The notes: generated by a model from the letters alone, not told the origin. Counted from the stretch's first letter, positions 1 to 8,403 are shown. The stretch: DNA of 64,000 nucleotides from Acidobacteriota bacterium (GCA_021789895.1 JAJYIU010000022.1:1-64000); one strand, 5' to 3'. A program made the numbers and translations.

Positions 1-84
1 CGCCCCCAGCACAATCCGGCGCCCATTCTGGACGGCCAACCTCAACTGCTAGCACCGTCAGCGTTTGCCTTTTCCCTGGGATTT

Positions 85-339
85 TCAGCACCTGTCCAGC
101 CTGAGCCGGCTATATTGGACAGCAGTGGAATCTGATAGGTATTTTGGTATATTTGGTCTAATATTATTTTTTGACCAAAATTCTATCAAATCATGATAAA
201 TATTGTTATATAAAAAATCTATGCCTTTATATTGTGTGCGCTTATAATAGGTTATGAAACCAAAAGTAGAAATAGCTACTATAGTAATTGTGCCTAAAAA
301 ACCAACCAAGATACAAACTGCCCAAATGTTAATATGCAT
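85..339 (-). CDS. Small AT-rich hypothetical membrane protein
   Basis: An 84-residue frame begins with a hydrophobic stretch (about residues 4-30) that would make one N-terminal membrane anchor, followed by a polar tail rich in Tyr, Asn and Lys. I recognise no family. It starts 13 nt after the stop of the 64-residue gene on the same strand, so the two could be co-transcribed. Its DNA is clearly richer in A and T than the rest of the window, which fits recent acquisition or weak selection. No clear ribosome site precedes the ATG. The last residues run into GC-rich DNA near position 118, so the C-terminus may be a chance extension. It could be a spurious frame in AT-rich DNA. Confidence 0.33.
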   Translation of the reverse strand: MHINIWAVCILVGFLGTITIVAISTFGFITYYKRTQYKGIDFLYNNIYHDLIEFWSKNNIRPNIPKYLSDSTAVQYSRLRLDRC

Positions 340-352
340 AATATTTCTATTC

Positions 353-547
353 TTATGAACGCACCTTTGCCTGTCTCTTCCGTTGCGCCGCTGCGCTCCT
401 CGCTCTTCCCTTTGCCGACATCCGGCCTCGTTTTCTGCCGCGTATTGAAAAGCCGTTCAGGGAATGGAGTGCATTGATTACAGATTCAAGTCTGTCGCTT
501 TCAGCTTCGAGTTCATGGATGGCTTTGTTAATTGAATTCAAAGGCAT
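353..547 (-). CDS. Short protein with basic Arg/Lys/Ala-rich C-terminus
   Basis: This 64-residue protein has an N-terminal predicted helix (about residues 3-30, rich in Glu, Leu and Ile) and a very basic tail from about residue 36, with the pattern GRMSAKGRARSAAAQRKRQ. Tails of this shape (S-A-x-x-R-x-R-x-A-x-A-Q-R-x-R-x-A-K) recur in short hypothetical proteins that I associate with acidobacteria and planctomycetes; they look suited to binding nucleic acid. That role is inference. The helix could support a dimer. The gene precedes the 84-residue membrane gene on the same strand. Start chosen at the only ATG that gives the full helix. Confidence 0.5.
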   Translation of the reverse strand: MPLNSINKAIHELEAESDRLESVINALHSLNGFSIRGRKRGRMSAKGRARSAAAQRKRQAKVRS

Positions 548-880
548 GCTCCAGCTGATACTTGTCGATCACACATTGACGCACTCACTCTACAACAAAT
601 ATCCGCCTTGTCAAGTTGTTTCATTTCTGATCATTTAAAATATTCATCAGTTTTTCCATGTTCTCTTAATGTGGATTTCTGAATCCCTTTCTCAGATAGA
701 TCAATCCCCGCACGCTCTCCCCCCTCTCCGCCGTCTTCCCGCAAAGTTCACAACAGTTGCCCCGTGTGTGCTCGATCTCCGTTTCCTGCTGCTCATAGAA
801 GGGCAGAACGCGATCGTTCAGCACATCCACTGTGATCGGTTTTTGAGTCGGGTAAACCCAAAAAATCCTACCACTCGGAA

Positions 881-1109
881 GCCCATGAGCACCGCTCAGG
901 CAGTTGGCTCCGGTCGGGCTCCGCCCTCCCTTCGCCAACCGCCTGCTCAGCCCTCAAACTGTCCGCTCATCTCCCGCTAAGTTCACTTGAGCATCGCTCA
1001 GGAAGCCCATGAGCATCGCTCAGGCAGTTGGCTCCGGTCGGGTTCCGCCCTCCCTTCGCTAACCATCTGCTCAGCACTCAAAATGTCCGCTCATCTCCCG
1101 CTAAGTTCG
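881..1109. repeat. Direct repeat, two ~105-bp copies, period 124 bp
   Basis: Copy 1 spans 881-985 and copy 2 spans 1005-1109. Both begin with GCCCATGAGCA and end with CTCATCTCCCGCTAAGTTC. They differ at only a few positions. The internal block GCTCCGGTCGGG followed by CTCCGCCCTCCCTTCGC is GC-rich. A 16-base word at the end of each copy (GCGGGAGATGAGCGGA on the minus strand) occurs again at 21508-21523 on the plus strand, so this is part of a dispersed family rather than a purely local duplication. Confidence 0.8.
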
Positions 1110-1192
1110 AATTATGGGAGGTAGCGGGCTGGACGGCAGGAACTCCGGCCTTCCCACTCGCACCCGGCCCCGAAATGCGTCCAATCACCCAG

Positions 1193-1298
1193 TGCCGTTT
1201 GGTGCCGTTTCAGTGCCGTTTCAAAATCGAAAACGGCACCGAGGCATATTGCTGAATCTAGATGGTTTAAGTCTATTTTTCGCCCTCGGGTGCCGTTT
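1193..1298. repeat. TGCCGTTT iterons with one inverted copy
   Basis: The octamer TGCCGTTT occurs at 1193-1200, 1203-1210, 1214-1221 and 1291-1298. Its reverse complement AAACGGCA lies at 1231-1238. The first three copies are spaced 10-11 bp, about one helical turn, and the inverted copy can pair with any of them. No neighbouring gene explains the cluster. It might bind a protein or be simple slippage. Confidence 0.6.
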
Positions 1299-1724
1299 TG
1301 CAAAAAATATTATAGAGGGATGTTTTCAACGGTCTCATTTTGTCTCTTTTTTGCTTCTCCGCGCGGCTTATCTCCATCCATTCAATGGACTTACGCCATG
1401 AAAGCAATGTGTACACGTGTCTCTTTTGCGATGGCGTTTCCGGCCGGCCGGAGCGTGCCGGTCAGCGGCGAGATGCGGGGATTGAAAACTCGCCAATGCT
1501 CCAGCACGCCCGGCAAGGCTTTTTTACAAAACTGGACCGGAACGCTCCACTATTTTTGAATGTTGCAATGATCCAATTGCTTTTCCTGCGTTGTGTCTTG
1601 CCGGCGTCGCTGAATTCCGCTCGCGGCGCCCCGCTTTGCTAATAGCATTCCGAAACGAAGCCCAATGACGGCTTATCGCCCGCTGTTTTGCCGTTGCCCT
1701 CCAAAAAAACAATGCTAAGCGCGG

Positions 1725-2657
1725 TCATTTGATAAAAGTTCCGTTTTCGAGTTCGCGCCAGGCCTGGCGGAGCTCTTCGCGTGTGTTCATCACGATCGGG
1801 CCGTACCAGGCAATCGGCTCTTCCAGCGGCTTGCCCGACACCAGCAGGAATCGCATCCCCTCGTCGCCGGCCTCGACCATGATTTCATCGCCGCGGTCGA
1901 ATAGCACCAGCGAACGGTTGCCGGCCGCGCCGGCCGTGTCCGGCGCCGTCGCATCGTTTGGATTCGTTTTCGCGCCGCTGGTTTGTTCCACGGCTTCGGT
2001 CAGCACCGGGCGCGGAGCGGAGGCGTCGCGAAAGCGTCCGGCGCCGGCGAAAACGTAGGCGAAGGCGTGGCGCGTGGTTTCCACCGGGATGCGGCGACGC
2101 TTGCCCGGCGGCAGCGAAATGTCCAGGTAGGTAGGCTCGGCGGCAATCTGGTCCACCGGCCCTTTTTGTCCCCAGAACTCGCCGGCGATAATCCGCGCCG
2201 TGGCGCCGTCGTCTTCGGTCACGCTGGGGATCTCCGCCGCCTGTATCTCCTGGTAGCGCGGCGCGGTCATCTTCAATGCGGATGGCAGGTTGGCCCAAAG
2301 CTGGAAGCCGTGCATGCGCCCGCCGCCGTCGCCCTTGGGCATCTCCTGGTGCAGTATGCCGCGGCCGGCGGTCATCCACTGCACGTCGCCGGCGGCAATG
2401 GTGCCGGCGTGTCCCATGCTGTCGCCGTGCGCGACCGTGCCGGCCAGCACGTAGGTGATGGTCTCGATGCCGCGATGCGGATGCCAGGGAAAGCCGGCGA
2501 GGTAATCTTCGGGGCGCTCGTTGCGAAAATCGTCGAGCAGCAGGAAAGGGTCGTATTCGCCGGTCTGGCCGAAGCCGAAAGCGCGTCGCAGCTTGACGCC
2601 GGCGCCTTCGAGCGTAGGCTGGGCTTCGACCACGCGCTTGATGGGACGTAGAGACAT
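1725..2657 (-). CDS. Pirin family protein
   Basis: The 310-residue product has the bicupin layout of pirins. The N-terminal cupin contains the metal-binding pattern HPHRGIETITY and, further on, a His-Gln-Glu (HQE), matching the His-His-His-Glu iron site of the family. Pirins act as metal-dependent quercetinases or redox-sensing cofactors; which applies here cannot be told. A linker rich in Ala, Thr and Asn (about residues 215-245) splits the C-terminal cupin. The start is fixed at 2657 because GGAGGA lies a few bases upstream; a longer frame to 2747 has no such site. The neighbour, an MFS transporter, is divergent. Confidence 0.9.
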   Translation of the reverse strand: MSLRPIKRVVEAQPTLEGAGVKLRRAFGFGQTGEYDPFLLLDDFRNERPEDYLAGFPWHPHRGIETITYVLAGTVAHGDSMGHAGTIAAGDVQWMTAGRGILHQEMPKGDGGGRMHGFQLWANLPSALKMTAPRYQEIQAAEIPSVTEDDGATARIIAGEFWGQKGPVDQIAAEPTYLDISLPPGKRRRIPVETTRHAFAYVFAGAGRFRDASAPRPVLTEAVEQTSGAKTNPNDATAPDTAGAAGNRSLVLFDRGDEIMVEAGDEGMRFLLVSGKPLEEPIAWYGPIVMNTREELRQAWRELENGTFIK

Positions 2658-2785
2658 CGGAAGTCCTCCGGGGCCCGTTGATTGTCCGGGAATCCAATTC
2701 GATGCGGTGAGAGGCCGGAAAGATTCAGCCCCGGCATTGAGCGTCAATGGCCGTGCCGGATAGCATTTCTATCTGGAAACGGGCG

Positions 2786-2816
2786 CCACGCGGTGCGTGA
2801 ATGGTGGCCGTGCCGC
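2786..2816. repeat. REP-like dispersed palindromic element, copy 1
   Basis: These 31 bp match 25505-25535 at 28 positions. The core is CCACGC, a GGT loop and GCGTG, followed by a shared GGCCGTGCCGC tail. It sits in the intergenic space between pirin and the MFS gene, just upstream of the MFS start. Confidence 0.6.
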
Positions 2817-2826
2817 TTTAATATAG

Positions 2827-4128
2827 GTGGACATGAATGCCGCAGAGCCAGGCCGGGCGGCCGCCCCTCCGCTGCGATGGCGCCGCACTACGCCGCCGCA
2901 GCGCGCGGTGCTGCTCGCCGCCGCCCTGGGCTGGATGCTCGACGCCTTCGACGTCATGCTCTACGCCCTGGTGCTGGCCGAGTTGATGCGCCATTTCGGC
3001 ATGCGCGCGGCCACTGCCGGATTGCTCAATACTCTGACGCTCGCCGCCTCCGCCCTCGGCAGCCTGCTTTTCGGCTATTGGGCCGATCGCCGCGGCCGGC
3101 GGCGCATGCTCGAACTCAGCATCCTGACCTACTCGGTTTGCTCCTTCCTGTGCGGCCTCGCGCCTACGCTGCTTTGGCTCGGCGTCTGCCGCTTCCTGCT
3201 CGGGTTGGGCATGGGCGGGGAATGGAATACCGGCGCGGCGCTGGTGGCGGAAACCTGGCCGGCGGCCTGGCGGGGCCGCGCCCTGGGCATGGTGCAAAGC
3301 AGTTGGGCGGTCGGCTACGCCCTCGCCGCCGCTGCCGCCGGGCTGGCGCTGCCGCTGTGGGGCTGGCGCGGAGTGTTTTTTCTGGGCGTGCTGCCCGCGC
3401 TGGCGGTGTTCTGGATTCGCCGCCATGCCCCCGAATCCCCCGCCTGGCTGGCGGCCAACCGCCCGCCTGCGCCGGAAGCCATCGCCGCCTCCCGGCCGCA
3501 GCCGGCGAGCCGCCATCGCCTCGTGGCTATGGGCCTGCGGCTGCGCGGGCACTATGGCGACCTTGCCGCCCTGCTCGGAATGAATACTTTCGGCATGTTC
3601 GCCTGGTGGGGGCTGTTTACCTGGATGCCCGCCTTTCTGGAATTGCCGGCGGCGCGCGGCGGCCGCGGCTTCAGCCTGATCTCGACCGTGGGCCTGCTGG
3701 TGGTGCTCAACCTGGCCGGCATGCTGCCCGGCTATCTGCTGTTTGGCTGGTTTGCCGACCGCGTGGGCAGAAAAAAAACGCTGCTGGTCTATCTGCTTTG
3801 CGCCGCCGCAATGGCGCCCGCCTTCGCGCTGGCCCGCGGCGAAGCGGCTATGCTCGCCGCCGGCGTGCTGTTGGCGTTTTTCGGCACCGGATTCTTTACC
3901 GGCTCCGCTATCGTCGGCAGCGAATTGTTTCCCACCGCAGCCCGCGCCACCGCCCTGGGCGCTACCTACAACGTCGCCCGCGGCTTGAGCGCGCTGGCGC
4001 CGTTGCTCATCGGCGGCTGGGCGGGAAAAAAAGGCTTGGGCGCGGCCCTGTCTGTCTGCGGCCTGGCCTACCTGCTGGCGGCGCTGTGCGTCCTGCCGCT
4101 GCCGGAAACCCGCGGCCGGGCGCTGTAA
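2827..4128 (+). CDS. MFS transporter, metabolite:H+ symporter type
   Basis: The 433-residue protein has about 12 hydrophobic segments in two blocks of six. The loop after segment 2 carries the major-facilitator signature (GYWADRRGRRRM), repeated in weaker form after segment 8 (GWFADRVGRKKT). The stretch GLGMGGEWNTGA in segment 4-5 is typical of the sugar-acid/aromatic-acid:H+ symporter branch (NanT, ShiA, PcaK relatives). Substrate unknown. The frame opens with GTG at 2827; an ATG at 2833 is equally possible, since an AGGTGG lies too close to either. Single gene, with pirin divergent and lexA 214 bp downstream. Confidence 0.88.
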   Translation: MDMNAAEPGRAAAPPLRWRRTTPPQRAVLLAAALGWMLDAFDVMLYALVLAELMRHFGMRAATAGLLNTLTLAASALGSLLFGYWADRRGRRRMLELSILTYSVCSFLCGLAPTLLWLGVCRFLLGLGMGGEWNTGAALVAETWPAAWRGRALGMVQSSWAVGYALAAAAAGLALPLWGWRGVFFLGVLPALAVFWIRRHAPESPAWLAANRPPAPEAIAASRPQPASRHRLVAMGLRLRGHYGDLAALLGMNTFGMFAWWGLFTWMPAFLELPAARGGRGFSLISTVGLLVVLNLAGMLPGYLLFGWFADRVGRKKTLLVYLLCAAAMAPAFALARGEAAMLAAGVLLAFFGTGFFTGSAIVGSELFPTAARATALGATYNVARGLSALAPLLIGGWAGKKGLGAALSVCGLAYLLAALCVLPLPETRGRAL

Positions 4129-4342
4129 AAACGATCTATTCGAATTGCATGGCGGCGATGCCAAACCATGCGCTTGGTCAACGGCTCATCGGAGCGATGC
4201 CATTCTCCGGTTGGCCGTCATGGGACGGCAGCGGCATGGGAGCCGTCAAGGTTAGAGCACAGCCGGCTGAGTGCTTCGAAGGTTTTTCCCCTTGCCTTTT
4301 CGTCTTTTCTTCGCCTAGGCTGGCGGCGACGGCATTTTTGCC

Positions 4343-4966
4343 ATGTCCAACCTGCTGACCCCGCGCCAGAAGGATGTATTGGATTACCTCAAGTATTTTC
4401 TGCGCCGGCGCGGCTACGCCCCCAGCCTGGAAGAAATCGGCCGCGGGCTGCGGCTGCGCTCGCTGGCGACCGTGCATAAGCATCTGCGCTCGCTCGAAAC
4501 CAAAGGCTACCTGCGCCGCAATCCCGGCCAGTACCGCTCGCTGGAGCTGACGCCGCTGCGGCGCGGGCCGGAAGAGAACGGCGCCGGCGCGCAGTTGGTG
4601 CTCGCCGGCCGCATCGCCGCCGGCCAGCCGCTCGAAGCCATCCCGCGCCAGGAGCTGATTTCGCTGGCGGCCATCACTCGCGGCCGCGATTGTTTCGTGC
4701 TCGAAGTGCGCGGCGACAGCATGGTGGATGCGCATATCCTCGACGGCGACTATATCGTGGTCGAGCCGGTGGCGAAGGCGCGCAATGGCGATATCGTCGT
4801 GGCGCTGATTGACGCCGAGGAAGCCACGCTCAAGACCTGGTACCGGGAAGAGGATGGCACGATCCGTCTGCAGCCGGCCAATCCGCGGCTGCAGCCGATC
4901 CGGCTGGAGCCCGGACGGGTGCAGGTGCAGGGCCGGGTGCGCGGGGTCCTGCGCCGGTATAGATGA
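4343..4966 (+). CDS. lexA: LexA repressor
   Basis: SOS-response repressor and self-cleaving serine protease, 207 residues, a normal length. The N-terminal winged helix (about 1-70) reads LTPRQKDVLDYLKYF and is followed by the recognition region. The cleavage site is Ala93-Gly94 (IAAGQP). The catalytic Ser126 lies in VRGDSMVD and Lys164 in ATLKTW. All functional residues are present. I could not find a convincing SOS palindrome in the 214 bp upstream, so autoregulation is not demonstrated. The gene ends 16 bp before the end of the convergent modC. Confidence 0.95.
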   Translation: MSNLLTPRQKDVLDYLKYFLRRRGYAPSLEEIGRGLRLRSLATVHKHLRSLETKGYLRRNPGQYRSLELTPLRRGPEENGAGAQLVLAGRIAAGQPLEAIPRQELISLAAITRGRDCFVLEVRGDSMVDAHILDGDYIVVEPVAKARNGDIVVALIDAEEATLKTWYREEDGTIRLQPANPRLQPIRLEPGRVQVQGRVRGVLRRYR

Positions 4967-4982
4967 ATCGGCGATCGGCCTT

Positions 4983-5654
4983 TCAGCGATGTGGCCGCGA
5001 GGGGCTGCAAGCAGTGAGAGGCTGCTCCGCGGCAATGCGGCCGCGGTCGAGCAGCAGGGCGCGGGTGGCGACGAGGGCGAGCTCATCCGGGCGGGGGTCG
5101 GCGGCGAGAATCGTCCAATCCCAGCGCCGCTGCCATTCGCGCAGGGCGAGGGCGAGCGCCTGGGCGCGGGCGGCGTCCTGATCGGCGAAAGGCTCGTCCA
5201 GCAGCAGCAGTTGCGGGCGGCGGGCGAGCATCCGCGCCAGCGCCACCCGCCGCATTTCGCCGCCGGAGACTTCCAGCGCCGGGGCGCGCCAGATCGCATC
5301 GAGCTCCAGGCGCGCGCGCAGCTCTGCAATCCATTCCGCCTCGCGGCGCTGTTGCGCCCGGTCGAGGCCGAAAAGCACGTTGGCGGCGACGTCGAGGTGC
5401 GGAAACAGGCGCTCGTTTTGCCCCAGCCAGCCGAGCGCGCGGCGCGCCAGCGGCAGCGGCGGAGGAAATTGCGTGATCCCTTGCCAGCGTATGTAGCCGC
5501 GGTCGGGCTGTTCCAGGCCGGCCAGACAGGCCAGCACCGTGCTTTTGCCCGCGCCCGAGGCGCCCAGAATGGCCAGGCTGCCGCCGCGGGGACAGCTCAG
5601 TTCGACTTCCAGTACGAAGCCGCGGCGGCGTTTTTCGATGCGGGCTTCGAGCAT
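4983..5654 (-). CDS. modC: Molybdate/tungstate ABC transporter ATP-binding protein
   Basis: A 223-residue ABC ATPase, last gene of the metal-uptake operon. Walker A is GASGAGKST, the Q-loop glutamine is in WLGQN, the signature is VSGGEMRRVALAR, and Walker B is LLLLDEP. The switch histidine normally found after the D-loop is missing: the region reads ILAADPRPDE where relatives have a His. It lacks the C-terminal TOBE/Mop regulatory domain of long ModC proteins; a TOBE domain is supplied instead by the first gene of the operon. It begins 18 bp after modB. Substrate is inferred from the operon. Confidence 0.85.
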   Translation of the reverse strand: MLEARIEKRRRGFVLEVELSCPRGGSLAILGASGAGKSTVLACLAGLEQPDRGYIRWQGITQFPPPLPLARRALGWLGQNERLFPHLDVAANVLFGLDRAQQRREAEWIAELRARLELDAIWRAPALEVSGGEMRRVALARMLARRPQLLLLDEPFADQDAARAQALALALREWQRRWDWTILAADPRPDELALVATRALLLDRGRIAAEQPLTACSPSRPHR

Positions 5655-5672
5655 GCTCTCCTTACGGCAACG

Positions 5673-6470
5673 TCAGGCCGATTGGCGGCGCGCGGCCAGC
5701 AGTTGCAGCAGCCAGGGCAGCGGCAGCGCGGTCAGCAGAAAAATCACCAGCAGCGGCATCACTGCCGGCATCCCGGCATCCTGCAAATTGATCCAAATCT
5801 GCACCGGCATGCCGGCGGGGTAGTAGGCGGTGACCAGCACCGCGCCCAACTCGCCCAGGGCGCGCACCCAGGCCAGGCTGAGCGCCGCCGCCAGGCCGAG
5901 GCGGGCGAGCGGAAACGTGACCCGGCGGAAGACCTGCGCCGGAGACTGGCCGAGCAGCGCGGCGGTGGCTTCGAGCTCGCGCGGGACGGCGGCCAGGGCG
6001 GCGCGGGCGGCGATGATGTAATAGCCGATGCTGACGTAAAACTGCGTGGCGATGAAGGCCGGCACGCTGTTGGACATCGGCACGCCCCAGCGCAGCAGCC
6101 ATTGTCCCAGCCGCAGGTTGGGGCCGAAGGCGAGCGATAGCAGAATGCCCAGCGCCAGCGGCGGCAGCAGTACGGAAATCAGGATCGGCGCTTCCCAAAG
6201 CAAGCGCTCGCGGCCGCGGCAGCGGGCGAGATAGCCGGCCACGGGCGTGCCCAGGGCGGCGACCAGCAGCATCGCTGCCGCGGTCCAGCCCAGCGAGACT
6301 TCCACCGCCGCGGCGGTGGAATGCGGCACCGGGCCGCCCCATAGCCAGCGCCCGACCGGGACGATCAATCCGGCAAAGGGATAAAGCAGCAGCAGCGAAA
6401 AAGCCGCCAGGCCGGCGCGCGCCGCCCAACGCCGGGCAGGCAGCAGGCTCGCAGCGGCCGCGGCGCTCAT
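5673..6470 (-). CDS. modB: Molybdate/tungstate ABC transporter permease
   Basis: The 265-residue inner-membrane protein has about six hydrophobic segments. It carries the EAA loop that docks onto the ATPase (ELEATAALLGQSPAQVFRRV), with the conserved Gly followed by the usual spacing. The start ATG overlaps the modA stop codon by ATGA, so the two are translationally coupled. The family (ModB/WtpB/CysU-like) moves tetrahedral oxyanions; molybdate or tungstate is preferred here because of the ModA/WtpA-like partner. Confidence 0.88.
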   Translation of the reverse strand: MSAAAAASLLPARRWAARAGLAAFSLLLLYPFAGLIVPVGRWLWGGPVPHSTAAAVEVSLGWTAAAMLLVAALGTPVAGYLARCRGRERLLWEAPILISVLLPPLALGILLSLAFGPNLRLGQWLLRWGVPMSNSVPAFIATQFYVSIGYYIIAARAALAAVPRELEATAALLGQSPAQVFRRVTFPLARLGLAAALSLAWVRALGELGAVLVTAYYPAGMPVQIWINLQDAGMPAVMPLLVIFLLTALPLPWLLQLLAARRQSA

Positions 6471-7438
6471 CGCGCTGCCGCCGGCGAGAAAATGGCGGAA
6501 CGCTCCGGCCGGCGCAGCGCGGCGTCGCCGTGCGCCGCCAGCCGGGCGTCCGGCGGCGGCGGCTGGAACCCGAAGCGCGCCATGATCGCTTGCGCTGCCG
6601 GCCCGCGCAGCCAGGCCAGGAAGCGCCCGGCGCGGCGCGGATGCGGCGCCGCGCGCAATTGCGCGGCATAGAAGACGAGCGGCTCGGCGTGGTAAACGCG
6701 CCCGGCGAGGCGCAGCGCGGCCGATTCGTATTCCCGCGCATGGGCGGGGTCGCCCAGGTTGATCGCGGGCGGCAGGCTGACGAAGGGCAGGTGAAAGGCG
6801 ATCGGCTGAAAGCGGTAAGCCGAGCTGGCGTCAAGCTGTCCGCTTTGCAGCCGCGCCATGATTTCGGCTTCGGGAAAAATCTGCCGCGGGTTGATGGCCG
6901 GGCCCAGAATGCGCCGCGGCAGGCCGGGGTCGTGCCGCCGCCGCGCTTCCAGCTTCATTACGATCAGGATATTGCGTCCTTGCGGGTCGGTGAGCGGGTT
7001 GGTGCGGCCAAATCGGAATCCGGGAGCGGCAAGCACCTGCCTCCAGGCGGGAGCGCCGGCGCGGCCGGCGCGCGCCAGTTGGGCGGCGAAGCGCCCGGAG
7101 GGGTTGTAGGCGATTACCATCTCGGTGCGCGCGATGGCGGTGGCGCTGCCCGCTTTGCCCGCTTGGAACAGTATCCGCATCGGCCCGGCCGTCACGGAAA
7201 TAAACACATCCGGGCGCAGGCTGCCGGCGGCAATCAGATGGGCAAGGCCGTAGGCGCCCTGGGCGCGTCCGCGGATTTCCAGGCCGAGCGCTTGCGCCGC
7301 CGCCGGCTTCAGGCCGCGGTCCACCAGCGGCCCCATCGAGCCGGCGTAGTCAACTTCAACCGGGCGTGATTGGGCGTTCAGGCCGGCCGCTAGCAAGAAC
7401 AGCAGCGGCAGCAGGCGCGATGTGTGGCGAAGCGGCAT
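6467..7438 (-). CDS. Molybdate/tungstate-type periplasmic binding protein
   Basis: The 323-residue protein begins with a signal peptide (RLLPLLFLLAAGLNA) and continues with YAGSMGPLV, the typical opening of WtpA/ModA-type binding proteins, where the Ser contacts the oxyanion. The later RTNPLTDPQGRN block matches the conserved GR-x-DP-x-x-DP-x-G region of the archaeal-type WtpA branch. It should capture molybdate or tungstate in the periplasm and pass it to ModB. ATG at 7438 is chosen; an in-frame TTG at 7447 would overlap the upstream gene. The C-terminal tail of about 40 residues is Ala/Arg-rich and unusual. Confidence 0.8.
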   Translation of the reverse strand: MPLRHTSRLLPLLFLLAAGLNAQSRPVEVDYAGSMGPLVDRGLKPAAAQALGLEIRGRAQGAYGLAHLIAAGSLRPDVFISVTAGPMRILFQAGKAGSATAIARTEMVIAYNPSGRFAAQLARAGRAGAPAWRQVLAAPGFRFGRTNPLTDPQGRNILIVMKLEARRRHDPGLPRRILGPAINPRQIFPEAEIMARLQSGQLDASSAYRFQPIAFHLPFVSLPPAINLGDPAHAREYESAALRLAGRVYHAEPLVFYAAQLRAAPHPRRAGRFLAWLRGPAAQAIMARFGFQPPPPDARLAAHGDAALRRPERSAIFSPAAAR

Positions 7439-7443
7439 AAGAA

Positions 7444-8367
7444 TCAAAAAGGCAGGCGGAAAGAAAAGATCAGGTTATGGTAGTTGGCCGGAAAGGAGGA
7501 GAGGGGGATTTGCTCGCCTGCGCCGAAAGTGAAAGCCAGATCGCCATGCAGCCGGTAAGGTCCGAGCACCAGACCGGGAGTGATCCAGGTTCCGGTATGG
7601 CCGGGCAGGCTGCCGCCCGCCAGCCAGGTGGCGTTGTACTCCAGCTCAGGCCAGAAGTGGCGCGGCAAACGGTATTGCAGCGCGGTGTTGAGCGTAATCT
7701 GGCGGTTGGGAGGGTAGATCGGGTTCATGCCAACGGGCGTGTAGGCATGCTGGCCGGTCAAAAAACCGAAGCTGAAGGCCTGCTGTAGATCGAAGCGCCC
7801 GTAACCTTTTCCCCAGCCGAAACCCGGCGCAATCTGTCCGGTGCCGCCATGGATCGAGTGGCTGGCGCTGAAAAACGCGGTGGCGACATAATTGCCGGCC
7901 TTCTCGGGAGCGGCCGCCAGGCGGTATTTCAGCAATCCGCCGTAAGCCCCCCAACTGCATTGATGGGAGATGCAACTCAGGTTGGGCTGGAACACAATCG
8001 CTTCCATCGAGGGCGCGGGAATCAGCTCCAATCCTTTCCCGCCGCCCCATTGCCAGCCCACCATTCCACCGGAAAATTCCTGTTCAGCATCGAAGCGGTA
8101 CTCCTGCTCGAGCAGCGGGGTGAGGGTGACCAACGGGGTGATCCAGTGCGGCTGGCGGTTGCGCGTGCGGTGGGTCATGCGCAGCCAGACGCTATGCGGC
8201 TTGCGCGCGGCTGAAGCTGCGGCCCTGGACTTGGTTTTAGGTTTTGCGGCCCCGCCCCGGGCAACGAGCAATAAACTAAGGAATAGGCCGGCAGCGGCGG
8301 TGTTTCGCAACGATGAAGCCGGGCGGTTCGCACGCAGCGCCGGAGAATGAAAATTTGAGCTGGGCAT
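7444..8367 (-). CDS. Putative outer-membrane beta-barrel in the metal-uptake operon
   Basis: The 307-residue protein has an N-terminal hydrophobic signal (about residues 22-38) and then many short alternating segments rich in Gly, Tyr, Phe and Trp. It ends in Phe (IFSFRLPF), the usual last residue of outer-membrane barrels recognised by BamA. Two Cys (CISHQC) could form a loop disulphide. I know no named family. It lies between the HTH-TOBE regulator (36 bp upstream) and the binding protein (stop 5 bp before the chosen start), so it probably serves the same uptake system, perhaps as an oxyanion channel. That role is inference. Confidence 0.65.
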   Translation of the reverse strand: MPSSNFHSPALRANRPASSLRNTAAAGLFLSLLLVARGGAAKPKTKSRAAASAARKPHSVWLRMTHRTRNRQPHWITPLVTLTPLLEQEYRFDAEQEFSGGMVGWQWGGGKGLELIPAPSMEAIVFQPNLSCISHQCSWGAYGGLLKYRLAAAPEKAGNYVATAFFSASHSIHGGTGQIAPGFGWGKGYGRFDLQQAFSFGFLTGQHAYTPVGMNPIYPPNRQITLNTALQYRLPRHFWPELEYNATWLAGGSLPGHTGTWITPGLVLGPYRLHGDLAFTFGAGEQIPLSSFPANYHNLIFSFRLPF

Positions 8368-8403
8368 GGTGATAGTGGGCGAGGTTGAAAGGCGGGGCTG
8401 TCG

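Larger units (their letters stand above)
548..1724. other. About 1.2 kb without a convincing gene
   Basis: No frame here shows a recognisable domain. The minus frame 666-938 contains a CxxC pair but resembles nothing I know and runs into repeated DNA. The region holds a direct repeat of period 124 bp (881-1109) and a cluster of TGCCGTTT words (1193-1298). The pirin gene ends at its right side, and the small AT-rich genes start at its left. It looks like a repeat-bearing intergenic region or the worn remains of an inserted element. Confidence 0.5.

Noticed and set aside
1-118. Minus-strand fragment with a LysM-like stretch (AGQVLKIPGK) at the left edge
   Set aside because: Only about 38 codons, with a stop just upstream, no start and the rest outside the window. 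Too short to call.
666-938. 90-codon minus-strand frame with a CELCGK motif
   Set aside because: The CxxC hints at a zinc finger or HNH type, but no second metal half is present and the start lies inside the direct repeat.
2818-4164. Long minus-strand frame of about 448 codons opposite the MFS gene
   Set aside because: Composition is extremely Gln/Arg/Ala/Gly-rich with no domain. It is the antisense shadow of a clear 12-segment transporter in GC-rich DNA.
4129-4342. SOS box upstream of lexA
   Set aside because: No convincing GAAC/GTTC-type or CTG-N10-CAG palindrome was seen, so none is claimed.
4809-6140. Long plus-strand frame across lexA and the mod genes
   Set aside because: It crosses two well-supported genes on the other strand and shows no family motif.
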